A DNA stretch of 64,000 nucleotides from Scolanthus callimorphus. Its lineage: Eukaryota > Cnidaria > Anthozoa > Actiniaria > Edwardsiidae. How positions within the stretch are numbered: position 1 is the stretch's first letter; every line of letters starts with the position of its first letter. Below are positions 1 to 27,695 of the stretch, in pieces. The stretch lies in assembly GCA_033964015.1 (NCBI GenBank), contig CM066914.1, positions 23,674,234 to 23,738,233 of the forward strand, in the 5' to 3' direction. The notes under the pieces were generated by a model. That model saw only the letters and a program-made list of their open reading frames with translations. It was not told the DNA's origin and ran no database searches. The translations under genes and the position numbers were made by a program.

Positions 1-81
1 TGTAAACTGTACAATAATCTTGGTAATTACATTTGTATAACATGTCAGTGAAATTTAAGTTTGCTCACTTCAAAAATATGT

Positions 82-274
82 CAATAGACCAAGTCGGCTA
101 ACGGTGTTTTTCCACTTGTTGCCACCCAATTCAGATCATGTGATGATTCCTTTACTCGATCGAGTGCACGAGTGTATGTGCAGAACTAACCAAAAGTATC
201 CACCCAAAGGAATCATCACACGATCTGAATTGGTGGCAACAAGATGTAAACACCGTTAGCCGATCTGGCTATTG
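82..274. mobile_element. MITE with long terminal inverted repeats
   Basis: The two ends are inverted copies of each other (CAATAG...CTATTG outermost, then the shared GTCGGCTAACGGTGT-like block and a block covering TGATGATTCCTTT). Each arm is about 75 bp and leaves only a short loop, so the single strand would fold into a hairpin. It encodes nothing and I cannot assign it to a superfamily. Confidence 0.65.
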
Positions 275-1140
275 CTCCAAAGAAAAATTCAAATTTGTTT
301 CTTTTCTTTTTCCCCACGAGACTTTCTCTACAAACAAAAATGGCTGAAATCAGGGCCGAACTCAATACATGTATTCTCACTGAGAAATTGGCTCCTGCAG
401 TTGCTTGTTTACGAGTGACCTATCGACGCTGCTCCATAACACCTTCGCCGAGTGTCGTCTTCATCTCGGCCGGTTTTACTGCAGAAGGGATTCTTCTAAA
501 AGCATCCCGAGATCCAGCAGTTTAGGCTAATCGCAAATTCATTTCTACAATGCGTTTACATAGAAGCATCCGATTTTAGTCTGTATTAGACAGGCGAGGC
601 ACCAGCTATAATTATTTTTTGTAATAACTTTGTCGGGCATTGCGGCATATTTTTCGGGCTTGGATAAGCTTGCAGTGATTGATTTAGCAACTCAAGTTAT
701 TATAATAGTAACATAGTTGATCTTCTTGGTGAGTATGTTTTGGCCCTTCTCGGGGCTCATTTGAATCCTCGAGCTAAAATATTTACGTCCACGAACATCA
801 ACTCATAGTCTATTATTATATTAAACTCCACTAATAGTTCCTGAATGTTGGAAGCTTTCCTGAAACTGTTTTACCGCGAGCGACTGCACTAGCGGCGTCT
901 TCGTCATCTACACATTACTGATATTTTGCGTAGGGCTCTTGATTCGTGGTTGCTAAAACGGAAAGGTAATAAGAGTTTTTTTGTCAATTAATAGGGCGCA
1001 ATCTATAACTGAGCATTTGTAATTCCCATTCTTTCTTATTCAATAAGCGATGCTTTGATTATGTGACCACCAACGAATGAAATCCCACTCACCTAGTGAA
1101 CGCATGCGCACAACCAGCAGTTGCATACGTCTGCGCATCA
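275..1140. other. No recognisable gene or repeat
   Basis: AT-rich sequence with only short chance reading frames, such as a 76-codon frame starting at 295 that resembles no family I know. I see no splice-site chain, tandem repeat or inverted repeat here. Confidence 0.4.
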
Positions 1141-1350
1141 TTCTCGTACCCAGAGCTCCCTTCTCGTCACCTCGCGTGGGAGGCTCTGGTGACAGCCATT
1201 GACGCATGCGCGAGATTCGATACAGAGCCGAGAAACACCTATCTGCGCATGCTCCAATGTTCAAAACCACCCAATCAGAGATGGCCCTCAAATGGATGTC
1301 ACCAGAGCCTCCCCTGCGAGCAGACGAGCCGGGGAGCTCTGGTACGAGAA
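1141..1350. mobile_element. MITE family 1, copy a (inverted)
   Basis: About 210 bp bounded by TTCTCGTACCCAGAGCTC and its inverse GAGCTCTGGTACGAGAA. The interior carries a CGCATGCGC-type palindrome and a GGCCCTCAAATGGATGTC block. It lies in inverted orientation to copy b at 1398-1618 and matches the copy at 14707-14924. Copies b and c have 11-bp flanking direct repeats, which points to a Mutator-like non-autonomous element. The open frames across it are not genes. Confidence 0.75.
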
Positions 1351-1397
1351 TGTGTGCGCATGCGCTCAGACTCACTAGAAAGAAAGATGTCAAACCA

Positions 1398-1618
1398 TTC
1401 TCTCGTACCCAGAGCTCCCCAGCTCGTCTGCTCGCAGGAGAGGCTCTGGGGACATCCATTTGAGGGCCTTCGCTGATTGGCTGTTTTTGAACGCCGGGGC
1501 ATGCGCAGAAAGGTGTTTCTCTCAACGGCTCTGTATCAAATCTCGCGCATGCGTCAATTGTTGTTACCAGAGCCTCCCCTGCGAGGTGACGAGCCGGGGA
1601 GCTCTGGGTTCGAGAATG
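1398..1618. mobile_element. MITE family 1, copy b
   Basis: Same element as at 1141-1350 but in the opposite orientation, so the pair could form a large hairpin. The direct repeat GATGTCAAACC flanks it on both sides (1387-1397 and 1619-1629) and looks like the target-site duplication. Confidence 0.78.
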
Positions 1619-1633
1619 GATGTCAAACCGGTT

Positions 1634-1766
1634 TAGAGTGGATTTCATATGACTCTAGTTAAACCAATCGCAAAGCGATGACACCAATTCTGAATAAAAC
1701 CTATAGAAGTGATTATACAAAGTGATTACCAACTACTCACACAACAGTCATACGAAAACCGCTCTA
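1634..1766. mobile_element. MITE family 2, copy a
   Basis: About 133 bp with ends TAGAGTGGATTTCATATGAC and the inverse of AGAGCGGTTTTCGTATGAC. Related copies lie at 48334-48460 and 20194-20437. The interior is shared with the copy near 48.4 kb (CCAATCGCAAAG, ACACCAATTCTGAATAAAA). Confidence 0.7.
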
Positions 1767-2191
1767 TGGGTTCTCAGTTTAATTTGTTTGTGGACGGGGC
1801 GCTCAACCACAGTTGTTTGCAGTGGTTTCTCTCCCTCGCTCGCTGCCGGCGGGAAAAAGGAGGAAACCACACTACATTCCCAGAGGGTTTGGCGCCCATT
1901 GACCAAACAATTCCAAAAGCAACCTTCCTTGGATGTATTGCACACCCCTGTTTTAAATCAGCCATTTGTAATAGTTGAATAGAATGGAGAGGGTAAATAA
2001 AGTTCTTGAAATAGTATAGAAGAAAGATAGGCATAGTTGAAGTTTTGCTCCCCTTCGAAAACATTCAGTTTGAGCCTCTCTCTGTACGTAGATCATTCCT
2101 AGGAGTACGACCACACTTTATATTCGCATATTTTACCCAAAAGGTATAGTGTTGCTCTCACTTTGTCAAGCGAAAATCCAAGTGCTCATTA

Positions 2192-2395
2192 AGACCCCGT
2201 CCACACTACACCGTTTTCAAACGAAAACGAATATTTTTTGCTCCGGATACGGCTATCGTCCACACTACAACGCCGAAAACGATCACCGAAAACGGCGAAA
2301 ACAATACGAAAACGATAAGTGTGGACGCAAATGTTTTTGAAAACGGAGCAAAAAGTATCCATTTTCGTTTGAAAACGGTGTAGTGTGGACGGGGT

Positions 2396-2398
<3 letters not shown>
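2192..2398. mobile_element. MITE family 3, copy a
   Basis: Both ends carry AGACCCCGTCCACACTACAC in inverted orientation, followed by CGTTTTCAAACGAAAACG-like sequence. A second copy lies at 30047-30230. The left side of EGLN exon 4 runs almost into this element; reading on from exon 4 without splicing gives a TAG at 2396-2398 inside the terminal repeat. Confidence 0.78.
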
Positions 2399-18340
<15,942 letters not shown>

Positions 18341-18360
18341 GGTGAGACCTGCGAGAACAA

Positions 18361-18470
18361 AACCACAGCGTTCTATATTAGACGATTAATAACTTGGTAC
18401 AGGTCTATATTAGACGAGTAATAACTCGGTACAGGTCTACATTAGACGAGTAATAACTCGGTATATGTGG
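18361..18470. repeat. Three tandem ~33-bp repeats upstream of EGLN
   Basis: AGGTCTATATTAGACGAGTA followed by ATAACTCGGTAC is repeated three times with few differences, beginning about 20 bp 5' of the EGLN start codon on the minus strand. They could affect the promoter or 5'UTR. Confidence 0.8.
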
Positions 18471-18519
18471 GCTAAGACTGGAGGTCCCACAGGCCAGTTT
18501 GGACTCTGGGGAGGTGCAA

Positions 18520-18720
18520 AGATTCGTCGAGGGTTTGCATAACTCTCGAGAATTCTAGTATAATATAATTAGTGGCAGCGTGGTTAGTAGACAATATAAC
18601 TAGGAACAAATAAATAAACACACTGAGATTGGTAATGCCGACGTTTCGGTAAGTGCTGCCGCTATTAAGGCAATGATAGTAGTTCATCAAACTCATTGTG
18701 TTTATTTATTTGTTCTTATA
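18520..18720 (-). mobile_element. Possible Penelope-like element terminus
   Basis: On the minus strand TTGATGAACTACTATC is followed about 30 nt later by CCGAAACGTCGG. That arrangement resembles the hammerhead-ribozyme ends of Penelope-like retroelements (core CTGATGA ... GAAA). The first core base is T instead of C. AACAAATAAATAAACACA and its inverse flank the motif. A similar motif lies at 26400-26470. Confidence 0.4.
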
Positions 18721-20193
18721 GTAGGAAAAATCCTTTTCCTACAGAGGGGTAGTTTCTTGGAACAATTTATCGGCACGGGCTAAGCAGGCTGCTAGCTTCA
18801 GCGAATTTAAATATTTAACTAGTCTGATATTAGCTTTAATATTATGATTACCATTATTAATAGGATTATATTGTCAAATATTTTATAAATAATTTTTAGT
18901 GTATGAATTTTATTGTAGTTTACACGGCGTCTTGGGAGAGCACATTAGTGAAAGGGCCCCGTGTTTAAATATATTATTGACACTATTATTGTCTATAGCA
19001 GCTATAGGTCGGTAGTATCATCACGCCTCTCAAGCATTATTATTCCCTAAGGGGCCGACCATTTAACTTTTGAGGGGGGGGGGGGGGGGGGGGGGGGGCT
19101 TTTTTGTCAGTGCAAGAGAGTGATTTGGTAAACAGGCTTTTGGTGAGAGGAAGGGTACAGGTGTGGGGGTTTAATCACTCGCAGGGAATTTGCTGCAGAA
19201 ACCCATCCATGGGAAAAGCTGAATTTCCCATGGTATAAGAATGGGAAGTGTTCGGATTTCCCATGCTATCCATGTGAATAACTTTCCCAATTCTTTGTTA
19301 CGTTGTGTGACGTAATGTGAGAAAAGAGGTCACTAAAAACTTTAGTTGAGTTGAACTCGCGCTATCAATGCAAATAAGGTTCTGGACGTAAAGTATATAG
19401 GACATCAATGTTGTTATGGCTAACTAGAAAATCACAACATGTTTCGATCATGTTACAAACAAAACATAGAATACAGAATAACTCTTCTAAAATACGAATT
19501 GGGTAAAACTGTTAATGTTATAACCTTTGTTAGTGCTAGCATGGTGATATTTGCTTCGTATCAACGTGCATCAAGAGAGCATTAGATGGATGAGAGCATG
19601 CCTGATGAGCAGAACTTCGTGATGACTCCGAGTAAGAGCCCTTGAGTGTCAAAACAAATTTGTCTCGAGATCGAGAATATCTAATTGAATCAAATTTAAG
19701 ATAAATTGGATGGAACTTTTAGTTAGAGAAAAGTACCTGGTGGTGTAGTTCCAGGAATATGGGGCAAAAGTACTTGGATTTTCCAGCACTTGTTCGCCTT
19801 TCAAATCGTTCACAAGCCCTAACGAATTAAGGCCGGACTTGCCGGTCTCACCGCGCGATCGCAAATCAAAGGTCTCTTTTGTCCGCGTGAGCTTTTATAA
19901 AATCTTTCCGAAAGATGTCACAGACTGGTTAATATAACCAGCTCCACATTAAAATAGCCACCAGAAGGGCGTGCGCAACAGAGAGTCGTTGAAAGCCACG
20001 AAGCGTGCCGTTTATCATGCATTAACCCACGTAACCTGGCGCTAAAAACGTCAAAACCGGAAGCAAAGCCATTCAAGTTTTATACTGGCTCGGGCATAGA
20101 CTCTTTGGGAAGAAGAGGCTTTAGGCTTTTTTAAAACTAGGTGCAGAGACAATTAAACGGCTCTGACTTTGTCTCGTTGAAAGATTCGCTGCA
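18721..20193. other. Intergenic, no gene; long poly-G tract
   Basis: A run of about 24 G begins near 19073. The rest is AT-rich sequence without a conserved reading frame. It lies upstream of EGLN (minus strand), so it may hold promoter sequence, but I cannot point to specific elements. Confidence 0.4.
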
Positions 20194-20437
20194 TAGAGCG
20201 GATTTCAGGTTACTGAAGAAAAGCAGACTTGCGTTTTGTGCTTTTCCATTTGCTGAGGTCAGTTGGATTTTTGTAAGTCAGGCAATGAGAATCTAATAAA
20301 AAACCAAACAGACCATGTGTACTTTCTTAGTTCCCTGATTGTTCAGTTGTTGAATTTGTCTCGCTCCTGAGTTTGTCTCGCTCCTGTGTATTTACTTTGC
20401 GTTAATAGTTTTTGATACTCATCTGAAATCCGCTCTA
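20194..20437. mobile_element. MITE family 2, longer variant
   Basis: Ends TAGAGCGGATTTCAGGTTAC and ATCTGAAATCCGCTCTA match the termini of the 1634-1766 and 48334-48460 copies, but the interior is different and longer. Confidence 0.6.
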
Positions 20438-22697
20438 TAGAGAAAATTTACATGCGCTGTTGTGAGTGCGAACTAACACGTCCACCGCTGGCCTTATGTA
20501 CAGCATATCACTTAGAAATGTCCAGATATGCCCGTAGTGGCACAAATCCAGGTTAGAAGAGCACGCGAAGTGCGTAGTCAAGTTCCGGTACTCATTTCAA
20601 CAAACGCAAAACCTTGTGTACTGTGTAGTGACATAAAAATGAGAAGGAAGGGGAGGGTGGCCTGCCAAATCTAGATGATCTAGCGAGATCTAGATGAAGA
20701 AAGAGGGGTAGGTGTGGTGGGGGAGTGTTTGAGGGCGAGGAGGAAAGGGGAGGGGAGAGAACGAGACCTTCCTATTCCTATTCCCCTTTCCTTTTTATTT
20801 TTCCTCTTGTCCACTTTAATTATGTTCTAAAATTCGGAAACGCTAGCTACGATTCGCAGGCTAAACGCTAAAGATAAATGCTGTTGACATTTGCGACGCA
20901 CGAGTTTGCGATACTTTTCCTCTTTTCTCCTCAGGAAGTTATGATGGGCGTATGTTTCCGGATGACATTTGAATGATAATTCTGGCCAAGGTTAATATAA
21001 ATGCGACGAAGGTAACTCGATGTAGAACCGGAGCCAAGTGAACGGTGAACAGGAAGCTGAACATGTAGGTTCAGGATGCTTTCAGTCCTCCTTATATTAG
21101 AGGTATAGATCGAGAATATCAAAAGTCAAAAAGATTTCCGAACATGCGAAGACCTTGCTGTTAGAAGCTTCAAAAATGGGATCCATTAACCATATTTAAT
21201 GAAATTTCAATTCATTAGAGAACCTTCTTCTTATTTTTTTATTATTATTTGGGCGAGGGAGGGTGGGAGGGTGTGGGGTAAGGAGTAAGGGAATGTATGT
21301 ATGTTTGTGTTTTACGTGGTATTGGCATTACAGTTTGTAAATTATATCTATGTCACTCTACAAAAAAAAGCCAATTAAAAAAAGAGGAACAGCGGACTTT
21401 GGGAAAGTCAAATGTCACTCCTATGTAAAAAAGAAAAAAAAAATGTTTATTCTGGATATCGACATAAAAAAATTGTGTTAGAATCCGAGCGCGAATGCAT
21501 GGGCGAATCTGGGCCCTGTGAAAAAGATTTAAAAATCATTCGGAGAAAGAATAACCTTGAAGACTGGAACGATTTGAATCATTTGAAACTTTAGAGCTGA
21601 AATCTACAGTCTGTCTCAATTGACTTCCGGTTAATTGAACGCGTGAACTTTGCACTGCGCTCTTGAACATTTGAGGAGCCGACAATCATCGAGCCGTTTG
21701 AGAGATGTTAAAGTTGTCTGTCATGTCTCTAGTAAACCATGCCATGGGATGCACTCGAGTTCCCTAATGTACTTTAATAGTTTTCTCGTCAATGAACGAG
21801 TTCTCATTTCACTGAAAGTGAGACAAAATGATGTTGAAAAAAAATCAACGCTAATCAATAACCTAGAAGTTCTGAGAGCAATCTTTGCACTCGATCCCAA
21901 GTCCAACTTTCTCATACCCAGTTTGGAATAGCCTTTCTAGTCTGGCCAAACTCCCGGGGGTACTCCACTGATTTTTGGGTAGGGGTGTGCCGCCGAGGTC
22001 TCCAAAACCTGACCCTACCAGGGACCAAAAATCTCCGATTTTACCTTAATAGACTTCAGTTAAAATTGTACACCCTATCCGTAGACCTAAAGTTAATCAC
22101 CAGGGTGGTCCAGTTGGTCGCGATCAAGCGGAATTTTGGTAAGCACAACTTGATCGAAATTTGTTTGGCGGAAAACGATACCCTAGACCTCAGGATACCC
22201 AGCACAAGCCCCCCACCCCCACCCCCCTTGTGTTAGAAAACCCCTAGTAACTCGCCATGATAGGTCAACATGTTTCTCATTTAGGGATTCAAACCGCTTT
22301 AAGACAATTTATTACCTGCAATACGTTTGAGTAATTTCGATGAGTAATTAATTAGTGATTTTCTGCTCATAATTTTCAAAATGTTTAGAGAAGAACGAAT
22401 GTCGTCAGTCGAGATCCTTTGTTCTACAGTTTTACAAGATATAGCCCTTGAGGTATAGCCCTTGAGGTATTCGCACAGTAAAGTAAAGGATATTGTGTTG
22501 TATTGTATTGTATTCTGTTAGCTTGTGGTTTACCAAATCGTAACCCAAAAAGGCATTTTGGGATCTGATTCCACTTTTCACGAATTGTAGGTTCCTGCTG
22601 ATGCCGAAAATTCCTTCAACTCTGGAATCCAGTCTCTGGCATAACAGTCGGTCGATCTTATCTGGAATTCGCAACACGGGGCGTTTGTAGTACTAAA
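20438..22697. other. Intergenic stretch with a degenerate poly-G-family relic
   Basis: No exon chain recognised. Around 21950-22260, CTCCCGGGGGTACTCCACTG...CAAGCCCCCCACCCCC looks like a worn copy of the poly-G-ended elements seen at 24814, 36619, 40492 and 41157. Purine-rich low-complexity sequence lies near 20640-20760 and 21230-21290. Confidence 0.4.
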
Positions 22698-22768
22698 ACC
22701 ATTATCCTTCTCGATTTTGGAGAATATCGTCTGATTTAGCCAACTCGGGAATGCGTCCCTCGTCGGCT

Positions 22769-23582
22769 AAAGGCTGGTTTCCATGTAATCTCTTTGATCT
22801 CTTCAGTCTCGCCACAATCGCATGAAATAGTGCACTCCCGATCCAAGAGATTATCTCGCGATCGGAAAAGACTGAAACGATCGGGGCGATCGCGATCATC
22901 GCGCGGATAGAACACCGATAGAACGTAATCGATGCGACTACGTGAGATTGAATGAGATTATATGGAGACATTAAAAAGCGATCGAAAGCGACTGATGCGA
23001 TCGGAATGTATCCCAGAACTCGTTCTTTCGAGACCAGCAGTCACTGCATTTCGGTCGCGTGCACTAGTTCAAAATGGCGCGCGAAACATTAATATCTTTA
23101 TGCGATCGGTGAGATCATAAGGAAACATACGATCGCATCGAATCGTGTGTGTACTATTTCATGCGATCGGCGAGACTGATGAGATCGAAGAGATTACACT
23201 CTTTTTTTTATAAGAACGTCTAATTTTCAGTTGAGGCTGGGCCGTTCTTATTTTTAGAGCAATTTGAGGCTGGAAATGTTCTTACGATGTTCTTAAATTT
23301 GAGTGACGTCGCAACCTGAAATATGATAGATCTCATTGCAGGATACTTACCAATGAAGTATTAAAAAGAGTTTTAAACAAATTATAAATTACAAATTGAA
23401 GGTCGTTATTATCATTTTATTCTGGATTTTAGAAAGCATCGCTGAAAAAAAATCTATTTTGCTCCTATCTGAGCCTCAGGCATGTTCTTAGCATGTTCTT
23501 AAAATTTGGGTAAATTTCAGGCTGAACGTTCTTATAAAAAGGTTCTTATAAAAAAAAAGAGTGTATATGGAAACCAGCCTTA
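22769..23582. mobile_element. Middle element: MITE with GATCG-rich subterminal repeats
   Basis: Ends AAGGCTGGTTTCCATGTAAT / ATATGGAAACCAGCCTT, with CTCTTTGATCTCTTCAGTCT inverted near the right side (GACTGATGAGATCGAAGAG). Multiple GCGATCG words fill the interior. Its right terminal repeat is split by the inner element. Confidence 0.72.
23197..23563. mobile_element. Inner element with TA target duplication
   Basis: Ends CACTCTTTTTTTTATAAGAA / TTCTTATAAAAAAAAAGAGTG, flanked by TA on both sides, inserted at a TA within the middle element's right terminal repeat. AACGTTC / GTTCTTA words repeat near each end. TA duplication is typical of Tc1/mariner-type and related elements. Confidence 0.75.
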
Positions 23583-23623
23583 AGTATCAGACGATATTCT
23601 GCGCAATCTCGCAGGATAATGGT

Positions 23624-24813
23624 TAATTATTCGCATGACACATGACCATTTCGATCATCCAGCCCTGAATCCAGCATTGATATTTGCTGCATTCGATCGT
23701 CGAGCTGCCGGGCCGCGCCGAGCTACACTTCTTGACTTGTCTACGCAGTAAAACGATTCGGCATTTTAAAAGAAGTGATTTGTGTTTATCTTTTTGACGG
23801 AAGTCGTTTCGTCATTTATCAAAACAAACCCATATGTCACCGATCTGGCTGTATCGTTGATATATTTCATAGTCACATAATATGTCACTTATTCTACTAA
23901 AAGTTTATGACTTTCGTGACCAGGCAAAAAATGCTGAAGTTGCTTTTTAAAACACTCCATAACGTAAGAATTATTATCATATGTTTTTTCTTTACAGAAA
24001 AATGAGCTCGATTATTTTGGTTCTGCAGTTAATATCTTGTTAAAGAGCTAGTGACAGTAGTGAAGCGTGAAGGTAGACACCCGTGAAAAAGCATTACAAG
24101 TTGATAGCATGAAAATGAAAATCATAGTCTGATTTATTGATTGCCTATTGTGGAGAGACGTATTTCATAATCGTTCGACACCATATCTCTCTCTATATAT
24201 ATATATGAATATATCTGTATAATGTTCATATGCAAATTTGACACGTTCGCAGTTATATATATAACAGTTGTATAGTGCTCTGATAAGTGGACCTATTTCT
24301 TTTTCGCTTGGCATTTAAGGATACTGACCTTTAAATTATCTGCGTAGTTGAAGTGGACGAAGAAGAAGGAGAACAAAATAAGAATTTCGAGCTCGTCTGG
24401 CTCGTCTGCCGAGATCTCCACTTAGCGACCGGTTAGCCCTCGAAGCTCGGAACTCATTGATCCAGTCTATAGGGTAATTAAAATTCGAAACTCATTCTTG
24501 CGCAACGGAGCACGCCAATCAGGAGTCGGCCTTTGGATATCCCGCTGAGTCGCTACAGACAGGCAGGCATGGCTAGTTGCACGACCCTCTGATTTGTTTT
24601 AACTGATCGGTGCCTGCTTCTTAACAAAGATTGTCATTAGATTTAGCAAAACGCACATTCGTTTGTGCAAAATTGTAAATGCCGCAAAAGTATAATTGGT
24701 ATCCCAGCTGCGGAAAAAAAACAGCGGCAGTACAGCGCGCATGCGTGAAGAGACGACTCGAAACCAGTTAGCACATTGATTTGCAAGTAAAATGGCGAGC
24801 TTGTGAGCACCAA
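23624..24813. other. Intergenic, no gene recognised
   Basis: AT-rich sequence with a short TA microsatellite near 24195-24215. No conserved frame, and no inverted repeat that I could pair. Confidence 0.4.
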
Positions 24814-25190
24814 CCCGGGGGGGGGGGGGGGGGGGGGGTACTCCCTATATAGGACTATACGGGGATGCTCGGCCCGAAAGGGGTAAGGGTTTTCAGGCTG
24901 GAGGTATAAGAAAGGGGTAAGGGTTTTCAGGCTGGACTGGTATAAAGGAGAGTAGGGAAAACTGCAATTTTGGTATAAAAATGGGTCTGCATTTCACCGG
25001 TTTTCATATTCAACCGCAACGCGGGAGGAAAACCGTTTCCTTTTTAACAGAGCGCAAAGCCGATTTTTCAGGCTTGGTATAAGAAAGGGGTACCTTTTTC
25101 GGCTTTGGTATAAGAAAGGGGTATACCTTTTTTGCTCTAAATTGGTATAAAGAAGGGAAAGGGGTCCAGAATCTGGGCCGAGCATCCCCA
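24814..25190. mobile_element. Poly-G-ended element, partial copy
   Basis: Starts CCCGGGGG with about 20 G, then GTACTCCCTATAT and GGGGATGCTCGGCCCGAAAG, as at 41157-41580. Internal words GGTATAAGAAAGGGGTA are repeated in both orientations. The expected poly-C right end is not present. Confidence 0.6.
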
Positions 25191-25413
25191 TAGGGTTTAA
25201 AATCAGGCCTCTGCCACCTTTTAGGGGGTAAAATTCGAAAACTTCTAATTTTTTCCAGATAGGTGCCTGTTAGAGGTCCGTGTAGTAGCAAATCAAGCAA
25301 AACACACTTCTTGTTGGTTAGCTTGAATTTCAGACGTTTCCTCGTAGAAAAATATGAGAGAAAATATCGACGGAAAATGCGTCTTGTTGGTACCTTTTAG
25401 GGGCCAAAATCAA

Positions 25414-26297
25414 CTAAGGCTGCATTCATTATGTATACTACAGGGGGGGGCAGAGGAAATTTTTTTGACAATGCAAAATTTTCAGATCCCCCCAAGGCAC
25501 AACATATTTTTTACGAATCCCCCCTCTTGGTCAAAAGGAAAAAACATGCCCCCCCCCCCCCCCCCCATCACCCCGGAGACAATTTTTTCAATTTATATTT
25601 ATATCAATTTTACAAAAAATAAAGAACAAGGCTCAATGATAAAAAAAATAAAAAATACAAAGCGTAAAAATGCAAATAAAAATCCTAGGTGGCTTTACTT
25701 TTTTGTGTCGGTAGTGACTTTCTACAAGTGATCTGGTGCGCTCCTCGATTGGAGCCTTACTACACATAGGCTGAGTATCATTTATTTGTATTTGATTGTT
25801 TGGTATGTTTTCCGTTGTGCGCGCGAAGCGCGCCGCAATTTTGACAATGAAGCTACAAGACTATTAATCAAAAGTCCAAAGGCGTTTTGTCTGGCAGACG
25901 AAAGCCACTGAAGAGGACCTCGAGGAATTGTAGTAAAACAAGAAGGCCTTTTACGATCTTTAAGTTTAATATAATTCTTTATGCGCGCGAAGCGCGCAGT
26001 TTTTTTTTTTCAACATATCAGTTGAAAGAGGGTGAATACACGAGAATAGTAGTGCAAGTGATATTTCTTCAGGAAGGAGGTTCAAACTCGGTGTTCAACA
26101 ATTGAGCCTTCCTTCATTTACTATCAAACTGCACAACCTTGTCTTAAATATATATAATACCTCAACAAAAATATGCATCCCCCCTTCATGTTATGAAAAA
26201 AACTTGACATCCCCCCTTTTCCAGTTCCTAAATTTTGAGATCCCCCCAAAAAATCCTCTGCCCCCCCCTGTAGTATACATAATGAATGCAGCCTAAG
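25414..26297. mobile_element. 884-bp element with GGCTGCATTCATTATGTATA ends, copy a
   Basis: Inverted termini CTAAGGCTGCATTCATTATG... and its inverse, each followed by ACTACAGGGGGGG / CCCCCCCTGTAGT. It contains two GCGCGCGAAGCGCGC hairpins (near 25819 and 25981). A full second copy lies at 38877-39678. The flanks GGTACCTTTTAGGGG / GGTACCTTTTAGAAG suggest insertion into a poly-G-family element. Confidence 0.8.
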
Positions 26298-26384
26298 CGA
26301 CGCCATGCTTTGGTACCTTTTAGAAGTAAAAGCGAAAGTTCCCGACGAGCACCCCCGCCCCAAAAATATGGGATCAACCAGTGT

Positions 26385-26545
26385 ATAAGAAAGAATAAAA
26401 TAAAAATTGAATGCTTGATTAACAGCGTATTCATATACGATGTTTCGGTCAGCCAGTGCCGACCTTTTTCAGGTAATTATGGAAAATGTTTACACTGGTT
26501 AACTGCTTCAATAACCGTCAAAATTCAAACATGAAATCGATACAT
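26385..26545 (-). mobile_element. Possible Penelope-like terminus, second copy
   Basis: On the minus strand CCTGAAAAAGGTCGGCAC...CTGACCGAAACATCG has the same layout as the motif at 18520-18720, typical of sequence near Penelope-like element ends. No reverse transcriptase is seen nearby. Confidence 0.35.
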
Positions 26546-26924
26546 ACAGGTAGGAGTGTCACGTGATAAAACGCAACAGAAATACAAAACATAGAGAATA
26601 TACATAGATAAAGATCTAGCTGCTGAAATAGTTGAAATTTTCGTCTCCCGTATTGAGACTTAGGGGATAAAGTTTGACGGTGATTTATTTATTCTTTCTT
26701 ACATTTTGCGAGTTCGATCGGATCACCCCGTGGGCATTGGAAGTGGTGGCCATTGGAAGCACATGAGTTTTGAAGTGTAGATTTTGAATTCCGATTTTGA
26801 ATCCCGCGATAATTGTTTTTCATGGTTACAAATCTTGTCCCCTCTCAAATAAAGGTAATCGTTAAAGTCAACTTATTCTTACTCTCAAAGCACCAATTTC
26901 CCGTGTTTAAATTCAAAATTCCTA

Positions 26925-27695
26925 CCTGTGCATATGGCTAGACCTAGTGAAGTAGATGGAGGCTCCTGCTGATGGGCTCCCTGTGCATATGGCTAGACGT
27001 AGTGGAGTAGATGGAGGCTACTGTTGATGGGCTCCCTGTGCATATGGCTAGACCTAGTGGAGTAGATGGAGGCTACTGTTGATGGGCTCCCTGTGCATAT
27101 GGCTAGACCTAGTGGAGTAGATGGAGGCTCCTGCTGATGGGCTCCCTGTGCATACATGGCTAGACCTAGTGGAGTAGATGGAGGCTCCTGTTGATGGGCT
27201 CCTGTGCATATGGCTAGACCTAGTGGAGCAGATGGAGGCTCCTGTTCGTGGGCTCCCTGTGCATATGGCTAGACCTAGTGGAGCAGATGGAGGCTCCTGT
27301 TCGTGGGCTCCCTGTGCATATGGCTAGACCTAGTGGAGTAGATGGAGGCTCCTGTTGATGGGCTCCCTGTGCATATGGCTAGACCTAGTGGAGTAGATGG
27401 AGGCTCCTGTTCGTGGGCTCCCTGTGTATATGGCTAGACCTAGTGGAGTAGATGGAGGCTCCTGCTGATGGGCTCCCTGTGCATATGGCTAGACCTAGTG
27501 AAGTAGATGGAGGCTCCTGCTGATGGGCTCCCTGTGCATATGGCTAGACCTAGTGAAGTAGATGGAGACTCCTGCTGATGGGCTCCCTGTGCATATGGCT
27601 AGACCTAGTGGAGTAGATGGAGGCTCCTATTGATGGGTTCCCTGTGTATATGGCTAGACCTAGTGGAGTAGATGGAGGCTCCTGTTCGTGCGGTC
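26925..27695. repeat. Minisatellite, 55-bp unit, about 14 copies
   Basis: CATATGGCTAGACCTAGTGG recurs every 55 bp from 26931, followed by AGTAGATGGAGGCTCCTG, then TTGATGGGCTCCC or TTCGTGGGCTCCC. The alternation of TTGATG, CTGATG and TTCGTG variants suggests unequal exchange or conversion. Confidence 0.92.

Larger units (their letters stand above)
22698..23623. mobile_element. Outer element of a three-layer nest
   Basis: Ends ACCATTATCC / GGATAATGGT with the adjoining GAATATCGTCTGAT / ATCAGACGATATTC blocks. This module is shared with 8190-8309. The middle element (22769-23582) lies inside it. Confidence 0.65.

Noticed and set aside
1040..1662. Overlapping frames of 60-200 codons on both strands
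   Set aside because: They lie in two inverted MITE copies, and similar frames appear in the third copy at 14.7 kb. No domain is visible.
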